Shown: in pieces, positions 41,669-53,869 of the stretch
How the letters are laid out: each line of letters opens with the position of its first letter
How positions within the stretch are numbered: position 1 is the first letter of the stretch
Assembly: GCF_003286085.1 (NCBI RefSeq)
Contig: NW_020825350.1
Span: 1,256,404 to 1,320,403, forward strand
From: Drosophila persimilis
Taxonomy: Eukaryota; Arthropoda; Insecta; Diptera; Drosophilidae
Length of the DNA stretch: 64,000 nucleotides
Direction of reading: 5' to 3'
Notes under the pieces: generated by a model
Databases searched by the model: none
The model's input: only the letters and a program-made list of their open reading frames with translations
What the model was told of the DNA's origin: nothing
Translations under genes and position numbers: made by a program

Positions 41669-42233
41669 ACCGCAAGAGAATCCGACAGAGCGAACGAACA
41701 GAACGGTAAAGACCATGATAGCTCAGTTCACCGAGGGTGATCAAAGGTGTTGGGACGAAAAATGGCCGGAGCTAATGCTGGCCATGAATTCGGGAGTGTC
41801 GGATGCAACTGGATATTCACCGGCGTTCGTGGTGCAAGGAAGGGAACCCCGGCTGCCAAAGGCCCTATACGACGAGGAGACGGTAGGCACGGGACAAGGC
41901 ACAGAGACGCCGGATGAAAATGCGAAGAAGTTAAAGGAGCTGTTTCAGTTGGTTCGACGAAACTTGGAAAGGGCAGCCCAGGATCAGGCCAGGCATTACA
42001 ACCTGAGAAGAAGACCGTGGAGACCCAAAGTGGGAGAGGTCGTATGGGCCAAACAGCACCACCTTTCCAATGCAGCGGAGGGATTTGCCGCGAAGCTGGC
42101 ACCAAGGTACGATGGGCCATACCGGATAGAGGACTTTATATCCCCTGTTATTTGCCACCTAATAAAGGAGGGCGACAGGAAGAAGAGAACGGCACACATA
42201 CGAGATCTGAAACCCCAACCCGAGGAGCGATAG
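41669..42233 (+). pseudogene. A4 integrase C-terminal part
   Basis: Open from PQENPTERTNR (the catalytic Glu) through the GPYRI motif to TAG at 42231. The zinc finger and first two catalytic Asp residues are missing. Unlike A1 it keeps the PA codons before FVVQ. 42234-42412 is the start of the A spacer, with CACGCAGTACC, CACGCAGGAC and CGCGCAGGAC. Confidence 0.9.
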
Positions 42234-42412
42234 ACACAGGGGTGAAGGGGAATGGCTGTAATGGGTCGCCCTAAAGGGTCACGCAGTACCAGGAACGGTA
42301 GAGTGCCACGCAGGACACTAGGGAAGGGTGCCGCGCAGGACACGCACGAGACTCGTCAACACGCAGGGTGACGGACTTGTGCACTTAGACTAAAAACAAA
42401 ACGAGGGGGAAC

Positions 42413-43099
42413 GTTGTGAGTTGCTGCGGACACCGCAACTCTACAGTTATACCCGATACTAAGTCAGTATGGCTCTCCTCCGGCAGCGCCGCTAATATTA
42501 AACGACACGACAAAGAGTGTGTGCGAGAGAGACAAAAAATCAGTCTGAGCGTGACGTCGGGCGCTGCGTAGCCACTCCAAATTGCTTTGTTCCTGTTGGT
42601 TATAAAAATTATCTGATCTGATCCAGACTCAGCAATCTGATAGATATGGTCATTCTCTATGATTCTGCGTTTTTAGTTTTCTCGAATCTGCAATATTGTG
42701 GATGCAACAGATTTTCGTCCTTTGTGGGGGCGGAAGCGGGTGGGGCGAAATTCTGAGCCATACGTTTTATAGTGAGATCTAACAGGAGTGCGGATACCAA
42801 ATTTGGTTACTCTAGCCTTAATAGTCTCTGAGATTTGTGGTTGCCCCAGATTTTCGTCCTTTGCGGGGGCGGAAGGGGGTGTGTCGAAATGTTGACACAA
42901 AACGGTCAAGGTCCGATATCACAGGGACGGACAGACGGAAAGACGGACGGACGGACAGACGGACAGACGGACGGACGGACAGACGGACAGACAGACATGG
43001 CTCAATCGACTCGGCTATTGATGCTGATCAAGAATATATATACTTTATGGGGTCGGAAACGATTCCTTCTGAACGTTACACACATCCACTTTTACCACA
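42413..43099 (-). mobile_element. INE-1/DINE-1-like copy (first of two in tandem)
   Basis: Starts after a CTGCGGACACCGCAA hairpin with TTATACCCGATACTAAG and ends at ACCACAAATCT, lacking the last 45 bp. Holds a GGAC/AGAC microsatellite (42926-42993). The next copy starts at once, head to tail. Confidence 0.7.
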
Positions 43100-43273
43100 A
43101 ATCTACAGTTATACCCGATACTTAGTCAGTATGGCTCTCCTCCGGCAGATCGAACTAATATCGAACGACACGACAAAGAGTGCGTGCGAGAGAGACAGAA
43201 AATCAGTCTGAGCGTGACGTCGGGCGCTGCGTAGCCAGTGCACATTGATTTTTTCCTTTTGGCTATAAAAATG
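43100..43273 (-). mobile_element. INE-1/DINE-1-like copy (second), part left of B2
   Basis: Same start as the first copy (TTATACCCGATACTTAG). Interrupted at AATG (43270-43273) by B2; continues at 53870. Confidence 0.72.
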
Positions 43274-44218
43274 TGTAACGAACCGTTCTTCTCCGTCTGA
43301 TGCAGCTGGGCTGGCTCAGCGGTCGATAGGCTCGCTGCAAGAATATTTGTATGTTGCCCCGACGACAAGTAAGAAGGCACGGGTTGGGTCTTGTACTGGT
43401 ATGCTTATATGCTTTATTGGTATCTTAAGTCTATCTTACGCTATTCCGACTCCGGTGCTGGTTCTCCTCTTGGTTCTCCTCTGTGGTTCGATGAGCGCGT
43501 CGCTCCCTGGGCCCCCCACGGCGTCGCCAAGCGTGGCACCGCCGGCTCTACTGACTGGGGCTAGCGATTCTTGGCACGTGGCCCAAATCCGCCTCTCAGT
43601 CAGGCGCCTGACGCGTTCGCTCTCACTCGACTCACTTGGCTTTTCGGCCCGAGGGTGCCTCACTCCTGGTGGGATGCGCTTCAAGAGTGGCGCCGTTGGT
43701 TCAAGGGATTGGAGTCTTTGGCTCTCGAGTCCGCCTCTCAATCCTCACACAACGCGTTCGCTTTCTAAAGTTCTTTTCCCTTCGCTTGGTCTCACTCTCG
43801 TGGCTCACTATTCACTTCACTCTTGTTAGCTCCGTTTGCTGACTGTCCTCGTTCCTGGTCGCGGCCCTCCTCTTATAGGCTCGCTTCTGCGTCGGCGCCG
43901 CCGATGCCGCCTAGCGCTAACGGCACTTTCCGCCATGCGGTGCCCGTATTTTTCCATCGGCGTTCCTTCATTCCCTTGTCGCTCTCCAACGGGACCTGGC
44001 TGGTGGCGTGATCTCATGACCATATTTGGTCTTGCGCTGGGACACTGCCGGCCCGATCCCGTCATCCCGCTGCTCTCTCTCCAGGGGTCCTCCCCTCTCA
44101 TCTTGGGACCCCGGGAGAGCTCTCCTCGGGAATTCGCCGCCTCCGGATATCCCCGGATAACGGCCGTTAGCGCTTAACCCTATACTGCCCCCTACGTGTG
44201 GGAATACCTTTCCTCACA
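43274..44218 (-). repeat. B2 3' LTR (one 95-bp unit)
   Basis: 945 bp, a single CCATATTTGG-bearing unit and a 13-bp gap relative to the 5' LTR. Confidence 0.93.
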
Positions 44219-44874
44219 CTTCCACCTTTTTTTTATTGGCGGAAAACCCCGGTTTTCCGCGTTCCAGGTTTGGGATGTTTCAAAAACCCCGCGCGACCGG
44301 CGCGCGCGTGCTTTGTTCTCGACCCGGGTGCCCCCTGGCGCTTTGGATTCGATTTCCCCCTATCGATGGTTCGCATAGGAGCTTCTTTCGCCCCGCCCGA
44401 TATAGGGTATGGTCGCTATTCTGACCTACTCGATATGACACAGCGTTGCCCTTATGCTCCACTCGATAAAGCGTAGGGTCGTCTTTGCGATCTACTCGAT
44501 ATGTCGCAGCGAGCGTATTCTACTTCCGGATCGCGAATTCCTCAATGGACTGGAAACGTACTATTTCCTCGCGATGCCGGGTGTTTTCTTTGTTTTTCTT
44601 GTGCGCGTCTGGTTTTCCCTACTGCCCTTCGCTGGCGCGCATGCCTTCCGCCGGCCCTCTGGATGCTTCGGGTAAGTTTTCCTCCCGCTTTGCCGCCCTC
44701 CGCCGCCTTCATTCAAGCTTCCCCGATCATTTCTAGCGATGCCCCGCCGTTCCTCTGCTGCAAGGTAAGACCATGTTTTTTTATTTATTTTTTTTTTTTG
44801 GGTTTTTTTTTTATTTGTTCTTGTTTTCCGTTACTTTTTTTTCCCCATTCCTCTTCTCTATTCTTCTTTTCTCC

Positions 44875-47070
44875 TCAATACTTAGCCCGGAATACCTCCT
44901 GCCGATCGGTGGACACCAACAGCCGGTACCGGACGCCACCGTCGTTGACCAGACGCTTCACCCTCCTTGCGGTTGGCTTTATCCGCGCGAGAGAGCGCGT
45001 GACGACGGCCGGCTACTCCTCGCGGTTGACGGACCGCCACCGTGAGTTGTCCGCCGACCTCGTCTGGGGCCACGATGCCTGGCGCTGGAGCTCGGGCCGG
45101 CGCGCCTCCGCCCGCTCCCCTGGGCACGACGCCTATCGGCCCAGCTTCGGTCGCTCGCCCTGGCCGGGTTCCGGCCATCGCCAAGGACCTCTCTCCCATG
45201 GCTCAGGTGAGTGTTGTTCCGCGGCCTCGTCCTTCTTCGCTTCCGCCGTTGCTCTCGCGCCGTCATCCGCTTCGCCGTCGGTCGCCACCTCGACTTCGGG
45301 TGCCGCCGCTGGGCCCTCCGCCGTCAGTGATGTTGGCGTGTTCGTCGTACCCTCCGTCTCGACCTCTGCCGTCCCCCCGGGCGCCTCCTCGGGCACCTCT
45401 TCGGCTGTGGGTGCCACCGCTGGGCCTGTCGACTCCTGTGGCCGTGCCCGCCGCCTCGGGTCCCGCTCGTCACTGGCGCGTGGTGCCTCCTCCCACAGTC
45501 GAGCCTCCCTCGCCCCAGAGCCCCCTCCCGAGCCCAGAGGCCCACGATATGTGCAGCGTTTGCACGTGCCACATCATGCCGTCCCGTACCGCGGAGCGCA
45601 CCTCCTGCGAGACGAACGGCCCAATGGCGGCTCCCTGTGGCCCGTGCCAGTGCTGCTGCTGACGCTGCTGCTGCTGCTGATGCTGCTGCTGCTGACGCTG
45701 CTGCTGCTGCTGCTGATCCCCTTGGCCGCGCGAGTTGTCAGCCGGCGGCCGACGCTGGAGCAGCTCTTCCTCTGCCCCCGGTGACGGTGGGGCCTGCGGC
45801 CATGGCTCCTCCTCGGACTCGACGTGTTCAGGGGGTGGCTGCCAGAGCACTTCCTCCTTCACCTCGGCTCGTCGTAGCCTCTCCTGCCACTCCTCTTCGG
45901 GCGACTGGACTCGAGCCGCCTTCGGCGCTGGTGGGCACTCCGCCTCCTCCTCATCGCTGGAGATCACCGCCAGCCCGCCTGCCGCGCCCTCCGCCCGCGT
46001 CGCCCTTGCCTTCTCCGCTTCCGTACGCAGACGCGCCATCTCCCTTTGCTCCGCTGTGTTGATCTGGCTAATGCACCGCCATTGGTGCGCGACGTCCCGC
46101 TTGTGGCGCTCCGCCTCCGCTTCTTGCGCCTCCTTTTTTTGCCTCCTGCGTGGCCTTCAGCCTCTTTGCCAGCGTCAGGGCGTCCTCCCATACACGCCGT
46201 TGCCTCCGCTCCTCCGTCGCCGCGGCCAGCGCGAACCGCCGGTGCCATTCCGCGAGGCGTCGTGCCTCAGCGGCCGCGTTGTGTTCCGTGATGTCGGCCT
46301 GCGTTGTCTGCGGTTTCGGTCGGCGTTGGCTGCCGCTCCTCGACCTGTGTGTCTGTCGGTCGCTGATCCCCTCGCCGCGCCGTCGACCTCCCCCTTGTGC
46401 GTGCCGACGACTCCTCTTCCTTGGCCGTACGCGTCGAACGCGTGGACGCCCGCTTCGAGGCCCGCTCACTGGGCTCCTCCTTCCGCGTCTCCGTGCGCCC
46501 CCTCCTTCCTCCCTCAGGCCGCTCCTCGCGCTTGCTGGTCCGGGGCTCCTCGCGCTTGCCGGTGTGGGGCTCCTCGCGCTTGCTGGTGCGGGGCTCCTCG
46601 CGTCTGCTGGTCCGGTGCTCCTCGCGCTTGCCGGTGTGGGGCTCCTCGCGCTTGCTGGTGCGGGGCTCCTCGCGTCTGCTGGTCCGGTGCTCCTCGCGCT
46701 TGCCAGTGTGGGGCTCCTCGCGCTTGGTGTGGGGCTCCTCGCGTCTGCTGGTCCGGGGCTCCTCGCGCTTCGCCTCGCGTGCGCGTTTTCTCCGTGGCGC
46801 CGGCTCCCAGCTCACCAATTCCAGATCACTTTCCGCCTCGGTGTACCCCGGCGATACCACCGGGGACACCGTCGATCCCATGGATCCCGCGGTTGACACT
46901 AGCGGTGAGGTTAATAGCTGCAGCTCCGGGGACCTACTCCTGCTCGCCCTTTGCTCCACGCGCTCGACCTGGTACGCCTGCCGCCGACTTTGCGTATCAC
47001 CCATAGCCTGATACCCTCGGCGAATCCATTTTCGCTGCTCCGTTATATACCTTATTAAATGCTGCTGCAT
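44875..47070 (-). pseudogene. B2 ORF3, frameshifted
   Basis: ATG at 47070 (MQQHLIRYITEQRKW, near-identical to B1). The N-terminal part with REEPRTSR-type repeats is open to 46267, but the true continuation moves to a second frame (AAAEARRLAEWHRRF near 46270) and a third (SPEEEWQERLRRAE and the VSQEVRSAVRDGM, WHVQTLHISWASG core, 45470-46039). It then returns to the first frame for the end. A CAG-to-TAG stop lies near 45133, just before the ASCPGE segment. The conserved C-terminus (RYRLL...EVFR) ends at 44875. Three indels and a stop make it dead, while B1 is intact. Confidence 0.85.
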
Positions 47071-48221
47071 CTTACCCTTTTTTTTCCCACGTGGTCAACT
47101 TTTGAAAAGACCTGATCGTGCGCTGCCCCCTCCTTTATAAGGGCTCGTGCCGGTGCTCACCGTTCCCTGTAACGGTGCCTTACATGGGCCCGTGGGACGG
47201 CTCTCTCTTGCCTTTCAGCTGGCTCTCTCGCTCGCTCCCGTTTTGAAAGTTATCCGCGCCTCTCGCCGCGTTAACCCTAGGGTGCCCCCTGGTTTTGTTA
47301 GCCTTCCTTCGGTTCCCACTTCTTCCTTTTTCTCTTTTTTTTTTTTTTTATTTGGCCCTTTCTTCTTCCAGGTCTGGCGACGTGTTGTTTGGCTTGAATC
47401 TGGTAAGCCTCCCGAGTTCTTGGGTTCCTCATCTCACCGTGCCTTTTCTTCCAGCCCGTCCTTGGGTTCCGATCCAGGGTGCTGACCGATCTCCCAGCCC
47501 GTGATCAATAGGTCCTCCGACCTTTCGCCCGTGCTGCCAAAGATCGGCCCGCCCCCCGTGGCCAGCTCCGCCCGTCTCTGGATCGGCTTAGACGCGGATG
47601 TCACCTCCGTGCAGCGCCTCGGACCCAGGGATCATCCGATTCCCCAGCCGGTAGACCGCGCACGGGCGGCATCCGCTTTTGTCCCGCCATCCCCGACGTT
47701 AGCAGCTGGCTTCGATGCCCTGGACCCGGACCCGAACTTCTGCTCATCTCGGAACCCCCTTCTCGGGTGCCCCCTCGTCCGTCGACGCACCACGCAACCC
47801 GCCCCCCCTGGGATAGTGGTAACCCGGGTATCTTCTACCTTCTTTGCCTTTGATCAGTTCCTGTTGGCTGACGAGCTAATCCTCCCTTTTTTTTTCTTGT
47901 AGGTCCAGCTTCATTGGTCCGCCGGCCGCCGTCTGCTGCTTAGTTTTACTGAACCTTAGTTGTAAGAGTATCCTGTATGGCCTTGTCCTGCGTGGCATCC
48001 AGTTGGGCCGCCCGCTCCTCCCTTGTGAGCGATTCCTGTCCTGCGTGATACGCGTGGTTCTTAGTTTTACTGAACCTTAGCTGTAGGAGTATCCTGTACG
48101 ACCTTGTCCTGCGTGGCATCCAGCTGGGACTCTCCTTTCTGCCCCTGCCGCTAGTTTCTGTCTTTCGTGCTCGTCCATCCTACTCCGTATGCCTCGCCCG
48201 TTGCCCCTCCTTGTGCGTCGT
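47071..48221 (-). other. Post-pol spacer of B2 with ORF3 promoter
   Basis: No gene supported. TATAAAGGAGGGGGCAG-type promoter (inverse, 47127-47145) about 65 bp upstream of the ORF3 ATG, with AACGGT and CCGTTA on its upstream side. Farther up, three GTCCTGCGTG sites (47985, 48038, 48106; inverse of CACGCAGGAC) in a region that is itself duplicated about 120 bp apart. B1 resumes the B2 sequence near 47660. Confidence 0.7.
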
Positions 48222-51200
48222 CTACGCTTCGGTGCCAGGGCCTGTTTCAGGGGTTCCTTCCCAAGGTTGTGGCTTCAGGTCCCCTATATGGGCGGTCCGC
48301 GTCCGTTTCTCGCTGTCCTTCTTTAATTTACAAATGACCGGGGACACGAAATCCATTATGGTGTAGGGACCGTCATATTTCGGGACCAGTTTTGCCGCAA
48401 ACCCTTCGGCCGCGTTGGATAGATGGTGTTGCTTGGCCCAATCGTGGGTTTCAGCGCTCTCCTCCTCAGGTTATAATACCTCGCCTGGTCCTGCGCCGCT
48501 CTTTCGAGATTCCGCCTCACCAGTTGAAATACCTCTCTCAACTTGGCAGCGTTCTCGTCCGGAGTGAGCGTGCCCTGTCCTGTGCCAAGCGCTTCGTCAT
48601 CGTATAGAGCCTTTGGTAGCCTCGGCTCTCTCCCTTGGACCACAAACGCCGGCGAGTACCAGGTGGATTCGGACACCCCTGAATTTACGGCCAACATTAT
48701 CTCTGGCCATTTCTCATCCCAGTTCCTCTGGTTCCCTTCGGTGAACTGAGCTATCATAGTTTTCACTGTCCGGTTAGTTCGCTCCGTCGGGTTCTCCTGC
48801 GGCGTGTACGGGGCCGTGAACTGATGCCGTACACCCATCTGCCCCAAAAACCTCTTAAAAGCTATACTGGTGAACTGGACGCCATTATCCGTGATCACCA
48901 CCTTCGGCACGCCAAACCGGGACACGATGCGCTCTCGGAACGCTTTTGTTAGTGCTTCCGCAGTGGCCTTTCTCAAGGGGACCAACTCAGTCCATTTCGA
49001 GAACCGATCCACCATCACCAATAACATGGCATTCCCATGCTTTGACCTGGGCAGAGGGCCCACGAAGTCGGCACACACCGTTGCCCACGGCTCCTCTGGC
49101 ACTCGTGTCAGCATTTTCCCGGCCGCCTGCAGTTGACTTGGTTTGTAGCGTATGCAGATTTCACACTTTCTCACGTATGTCCTCACATCTCGATGCATCC
49201 CCGGCCAGTAGTACCGGGCGGCTACTCTGGCCATCGTCCTTCTGCCACCCGCGTGCCCCGCCTCCGGCGAGTCGTGATTCTCTCTTATGACTCTCTCTCT
49301 TAGATCCTTTGGGACGCATAACTTCCATGATTCTATTTCCTCTTCTCCAGCTCGGTGCGGGATGTGCCGGTATACCCGGCCTGCTTCTTCGACGTAATCC
49401 GGATATTTCCTCGGTTCGTCCTCATCCTCTCCTTAACCTTTTTAATCCATCCGCACTCTGCCTCCGGTTCGTGTCCCTTCTCTGCCTCCTCCTCGGTGGT
49501 TCTCAGGCATCGCTCCGCCAATGGCTGTCGGGACAGTGCGTCCGCCACTACGTTCAGCTGCCCTTTCCTATATGCCACTTCGAAGTCGTATTGTTGTAGC
49601 TCCAGCGCCCACCTGGCGATCCTCCCTGTTGGGCTCTCGATGCTGTTCAACCATTTCAACGCCATGTGGTCTGTGACCACCTTGAAATGGTATCCCTCCA
49701 GATAGGGCTTTAGCTTTCTTATAGCCCATACAATGGCCAGACACTCCTTTTCAGTCGCCGAATAGTTCTTTTCCGCGCTATTCAGGGTCCTACTGGCGTA
49801 TGAGATGACCCTCTCGCCCTTCTCCGTCTCTTGCGTCAGGATCGCCCCCAGTCCGTAGTCGCTGGCGTCCGTCTGGAGCACGAATTTCTTTGAGAAATCT
49901 GGGCATGCCAACACCGGGTCTGCTGTTAGCCGACTTTTTACGTCCTCGAACGCTTGTTGCTGCTCCGTTGACCATTCCCACTTGGCCTTCTTCTTCAGCA
50001 AAGTGCAGAGGGGCTGCACCAACGTGGCGAATCCCTTTACGAAACGCCTGTACCAGGAGGCCACGCCCAAGTATTGTCGTAGCTCTTTGACACTCGCTGG
50101 CGGCTGCAACTCCTTAATGGCCGCCACTTTCTCGGGATCGGTGCAGATTCCGTCTCCCGTTACCAAATGCCCCAGGTATCGTAGCTCCTTCCTAAAAAAT
50201 TGACACTTGTCCACATTTAGGCGCAAGTTTGCGTTCTTCAACCGCCGAAAAACTTCTTCGAGGTTGCGCTTGTGCTCCTCCTCGGTACGGCCGATGAGAA
50301 TGATGTCGTCTTGGTACGCAAACGCGTGTGGCATCATCTCGGGGCCTATCACCTGATCCAATGCCCTCTGGAACGTAGCCGAGGCTGAGTGGAGTCCGAA
50401 TGGCATCACCTTCCACTGGAACAGCCCTTTGCCGGGCACCGTGAACGCGGTGAATTTTCTACTGCCTGCCTCCAGTGGTATCTGCCAATATCCGTCCTTT
50501 AAGTCTAAGCTACTAATGAACTGTGCCTCCCTGAGCTGGTCCAAAATATAGTCTATTCTTGGCATGGGGTACGCATCCTTGATGGACTTCGCGTTTATCT
50601 GTCTGAAGTCCACGCATAACCTCCACTTTCCCGTCTTCTTTTTGACCTTCACGATGGGTGAACTGTACGGACTCTTCGATGGCTCAATGCACCCTCTTGC
50701 CAGCAGTTCGTCAACCTGTTGGTTGATTTCGGCTTGCATCTTGGGATTTTTGGGATAGTAACGCTGCTTGACCGGCTGGGCATCACTCATCGTGATCGTG
50801 TGTGTAGCTATGTTCGACACTCCCTTCAGTTCTCGGAACTCTTCCAACTCCTTTGCCAGGAAGTTTTCAACCGATCCCTCCTCCGCTCGCGTTCCGTCGG
50901 ATGCGGGCTCGACAGACCCTTCCGTGTTCGCTACCCCCGCCACTGACAACTTCTCCTCCAACCGCCCCTGGCGGTGGCCTCTCGCAGGGATCACAACCCT
51001 GTGTCCCGCACAGGTCACCTCTGCTCCGACCGCGGCGAGGAAATCCCATCCCAGGACCAGCTCATCTATTACTCCGGGCATCACGAGAAGCGGGATTGTA
51101 ACGATCTTGTCCCCGAAGGCCAGCTCCACCTCGATCTGGGAATTGATTTCCCGGCTGCGTCCGTCAGCCAGCCGCACCAGCTTCCTCTCTTTCTGTCGCC

Positions 51201-51374
51201 TCTCTTCCCCCAGTCTACTCGCCGCCTCGCAGCTGATAAAACTGCTTGTCGCCCCGGTATCGACCGTTGCTTTCCAGTTGCTGCCCGCGATCCTCACTAC
51301 CGCCGCCACTTTGGGGGGCTTCGTCTTGCGACCCTGGCACGGCCCTCCGCGGCTTGGGTCGCGGGGCGTTTCCC
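48222..51374 (-). pseudogene. B2 pol (protease, RT, RNase H, integrase), frameshifted
   Basis: Protease VDTGATSSF near 51265; RT with KDGYWQIPL and the catalytic YQDD near 50310; RNase H with QTDASDYGLGAIL and TDHMAL; integrase with CEIC, DFVGP, TDNGVQF and NPTER. Frames break between the frameshift signal and protease, near 49430 (before the zinc finger) and near 48450. After the last, the GPYTI motif continues in another frame to a TAG at 48222. Family A and B Pol proteins align throughout. Not translatable as one chain. Confidence 0.9.
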
Positions 51375-52630
51375 GCTTTCTGGCAGCACTGACATGTCGG
51401 GGCCCCTACCTTGCCGCACCTCCAGCAGAATGTTATAGGTCGGCCATTGCATGCTTTTGCCCAATGGCGGTCACCCCCGCATCGTCGACACGCCTGGGCT
51501 GGGTTTTTCACGAACCCCGCCTCTATGTTCGTGTTCGCTTGGTCGTCCCGCCGCGTTGGGACCGGCCTTTTTTCCCCTGTCGAATCAGAGCTGGCTGCCG
51601 TTTCGCCCTGGCAGCGGCGACATATCTCCGTCACTGTCGGACGGGCGAACGGATTATTTGCTTTTGCTTTGCTCGCCGGACACTCTCGTTGGAACTCCAG
51701 CCGACAGCGTCATCATGTGATCCAGGTCTCTGCACCTATGTGGCCGGATGAACACCTTCAAATCTGGCATGCTGTTGTCTCTATGGGCATGAGGGTCTGC
51801 ATCTCCACCATGTAGTCCTTGAATGGCTCTCCCCATCTTTGCTTCCTCAACCTCACCTCCTGGAGTAATTTTTCAAAATACCCCCTCGGCAGGAAGTATG
51901 CTTGGAAGCTACGCGCAAATACGTTCCATGTCTGCCACTGCCTGTTGTTGGCTACAAACCACATGAGCGCCCGACCCTTTAGCAGCTCAGGCATGGCTCG
52001 CGGAATTAAATTCAACTCCAACCCGTACATGTCAGCTGACCACTCGATCTGTTCCAGGAACTCGAGTGGTTTCGCCGTTCCGTCGAACCGAAACGACCAC
52101 TCCCTGACCTGCTTGGCGACGTGGGCAAAACTCGAACTGGACGGTCTCGCGGTTTGTTCATCGAGTCCCCGTCGACGATCCTCCCCTGCTCTCCCTTCTT
52201 CCTCCCTCTGTGGGTTTCTCGCGCTCCCTTGCTCCGGCTGTGCTGGCCGGGTGGGCCTCTCCCCACTCTCTGCCCGCGGTCGGCTAGGCGACCGGCTTTT
52301 CACCGGGACCGCCAGGCTCGCGATGAGCTCCTCTTGGGTCTCGGACGGCCGTCTCCACAGCGTTACTTGCTCCGCACTCGCCGGCAGCGTCAGGCGCTCG
52401 TATGGATCCGCCCCGTCCTCCATCTGGGCCGCGGTCACGACTCCTCCCGCCTTCATCTCTTAGGCCTCGAGCGCGTCCGCATACTCCGGTTCCTCACCGT
52501 GCTTCTCAATCCACTCCTTGAAAATTCGGCGCATCTCGGTCAGCGTGCCTTCCAATCGAAGACCGCACGCCCGCGCGCACTGGACCAAGTCCTCTTTCCT
52601 CAATGAGTGAACCCATCGTCGGCTCCTCAT
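51215..52630 (-). pseudogene. B2 gag, one early stop and deletions
   Basis: ATG at 52630, 71 bp after the PBS, starts MRSRRWVHSLRKEDLV, like A2. A TAA at 52460-52462 interrupts it. Capsid-like FDGTAKPLEFLEQIEWS and LPRGYFEKLLQEVRLRKQ follow, then deletions around 51785 and 51690 shift the frame. The C-terminus keeps zinc knuckle CRRCGGDRHWAKAC and a degenerate second knuckle, as in A2. Confidence 0.87.
51328..51374 (-). promoter_or_regulatory. Gag-Pol -1 ribosomal frameshift signal (B2)
   Basis: GGGAAAC (51368-51374, minus strand) in the same gag phase as A2, 5-nt spacer, and the same GCGACCC/GGGTCGC stem (51356-51362 with 51328-51334). The loop differs at one base. Confidence 0.78.
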
Positions 52631-52701
52631 TTTTATGCCCTCGCGATACCAAACTCAGTACCGCCCTTCCCAAATGCACTTTGTCTTTTACTTGTCGAGA
52701 G

Positions 52702-52719
52702 GCCCCACGTTGGGCGCCA
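52702..52719 (-). other. B2 primer binding site, tRNA-Lys type
   Basis: Same 18 nt as in A2 and B1, 2 bp from the LTR. Confidence 0.9.
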
Positions 52720-52721
52720 GT

Positions 52722-53869
52722 TGTAACGAACCGTTCTTCTCCGTCTGATGCAGCTGGGCTGGCTCAGCGGTCGATAGGCTCGCTGCAACAATATTTATAT
52801 GTTGCCCCGACGACAAGTAAGAAGGCACGGGTTGGGTCTTGTACTGGTATGTTAAAAATGCTTTATTGGTATCTTAAGTCTATCTTACGCTACTCGGATT
52901 CCGGCGCTAGATCTCCTCTTGGTTCTCCTCTGTGGTTCGATGAGCGCGTTGCTCCCTGGGCCCCCCACGGCGTCGCCAAGCGTGGCACCGCCGGCTCTAC
53001 TGACTGGGGCTAGCGATTCTTGGCACGTGGCCCAAATCCACCTCTCAGTCAGGCGCCTGACGCGTTCGCTCTCACTCGACTCACTTGGCTTTTCGGCCCG
53101 AGGGTGCCTCACTCGTGGAGGGATGCGCCTCAAGCGGGGCGCCGTTGGTTCAAGGGATTTGAGTCTTTGGCTCTTGGCTGCACGCTCGAGTCCGTCTCTC
53201 AATCCTCACACAACGCGTTCGCTTTCTACGGTTCTTTTCCCTTCGCTTGGTCTCACTTTCGTGGCTCACTATTCACTTCACTCTTGTTGGCTCCGTCTGT
53301 GGACTGTCCTCTTTCCTGGTCGCGGCCCTCCTCTTATAGGCTCGCTTCTGCGTCGGCGCCGCCGATGCCGCCTGGCGCTAACGGCACTTTCTGCCATGCG
53401 GTGGCCGTATTTTTCCATCGGCGTTCCTTCATTCCCTTGTCGCTCTCCAACGGGACCTGGCTGGTGCCGTGATCTCATGACCATATTTGGTCATGCGCTG
53501 GACCACTGCCGGCCCGATCCCGTCATCCCGCTGCTCGCTCTCCAACGGGACCTGGCTGGTGGCGTGATCTCATGACCATATTTGGACATGCGCTGGACCA
53601 CTGCCGGCCCGATCCCGTCATCCCGCTGCTCGCTCTCCAACGGGACCTGGCTGGTGGCGTGATCTCATTACCATATTTGGTCATGCGCTGGGCCACTGCC
53701 GGCCCGATCCCGTCATCCCGCTGTTCTCTCTCCAGGGGTCCTCCCCTCTCATCTTGGGACCCCGGGAGAGCTCTCCTCGGGAATTCGCCGTCTCCGGATA
53801 TCCCCGGATAACGGCCGTTAGCGCTTAACCCTATACTGCCCCCTACGTGTGGGAATACCTTTCCTCACA
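52722..53869 (-). repeat. B2 5' LTR (three 95-bp units)
   Basis: 1148 bp. GATCCCGTCATCCCGCTG recurs at 53516, 53611 and 53706, exactly 95 bp apart; each unit carries CCATATTTGG. The 203-bp excess over the 3' LTR is two units plus 13 bp. Confidence 0.93.

Larger units (their letters stand above)
43274..53869 (-). mobile_element. LTR retrotransposon B2 (family B), complete length, coding-defective
   Basis: 10,596 bp, minus strand, TSD AATG (43270-43273 and 53870-53873). Order on the minus strand: 5' LTR, PBS, gag, frameshift signal, pol, spacer, ORF3, 3' LTR. All three genes carry stops or frameshifts. It shows what B1 has lost. Confidence 0.95.
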
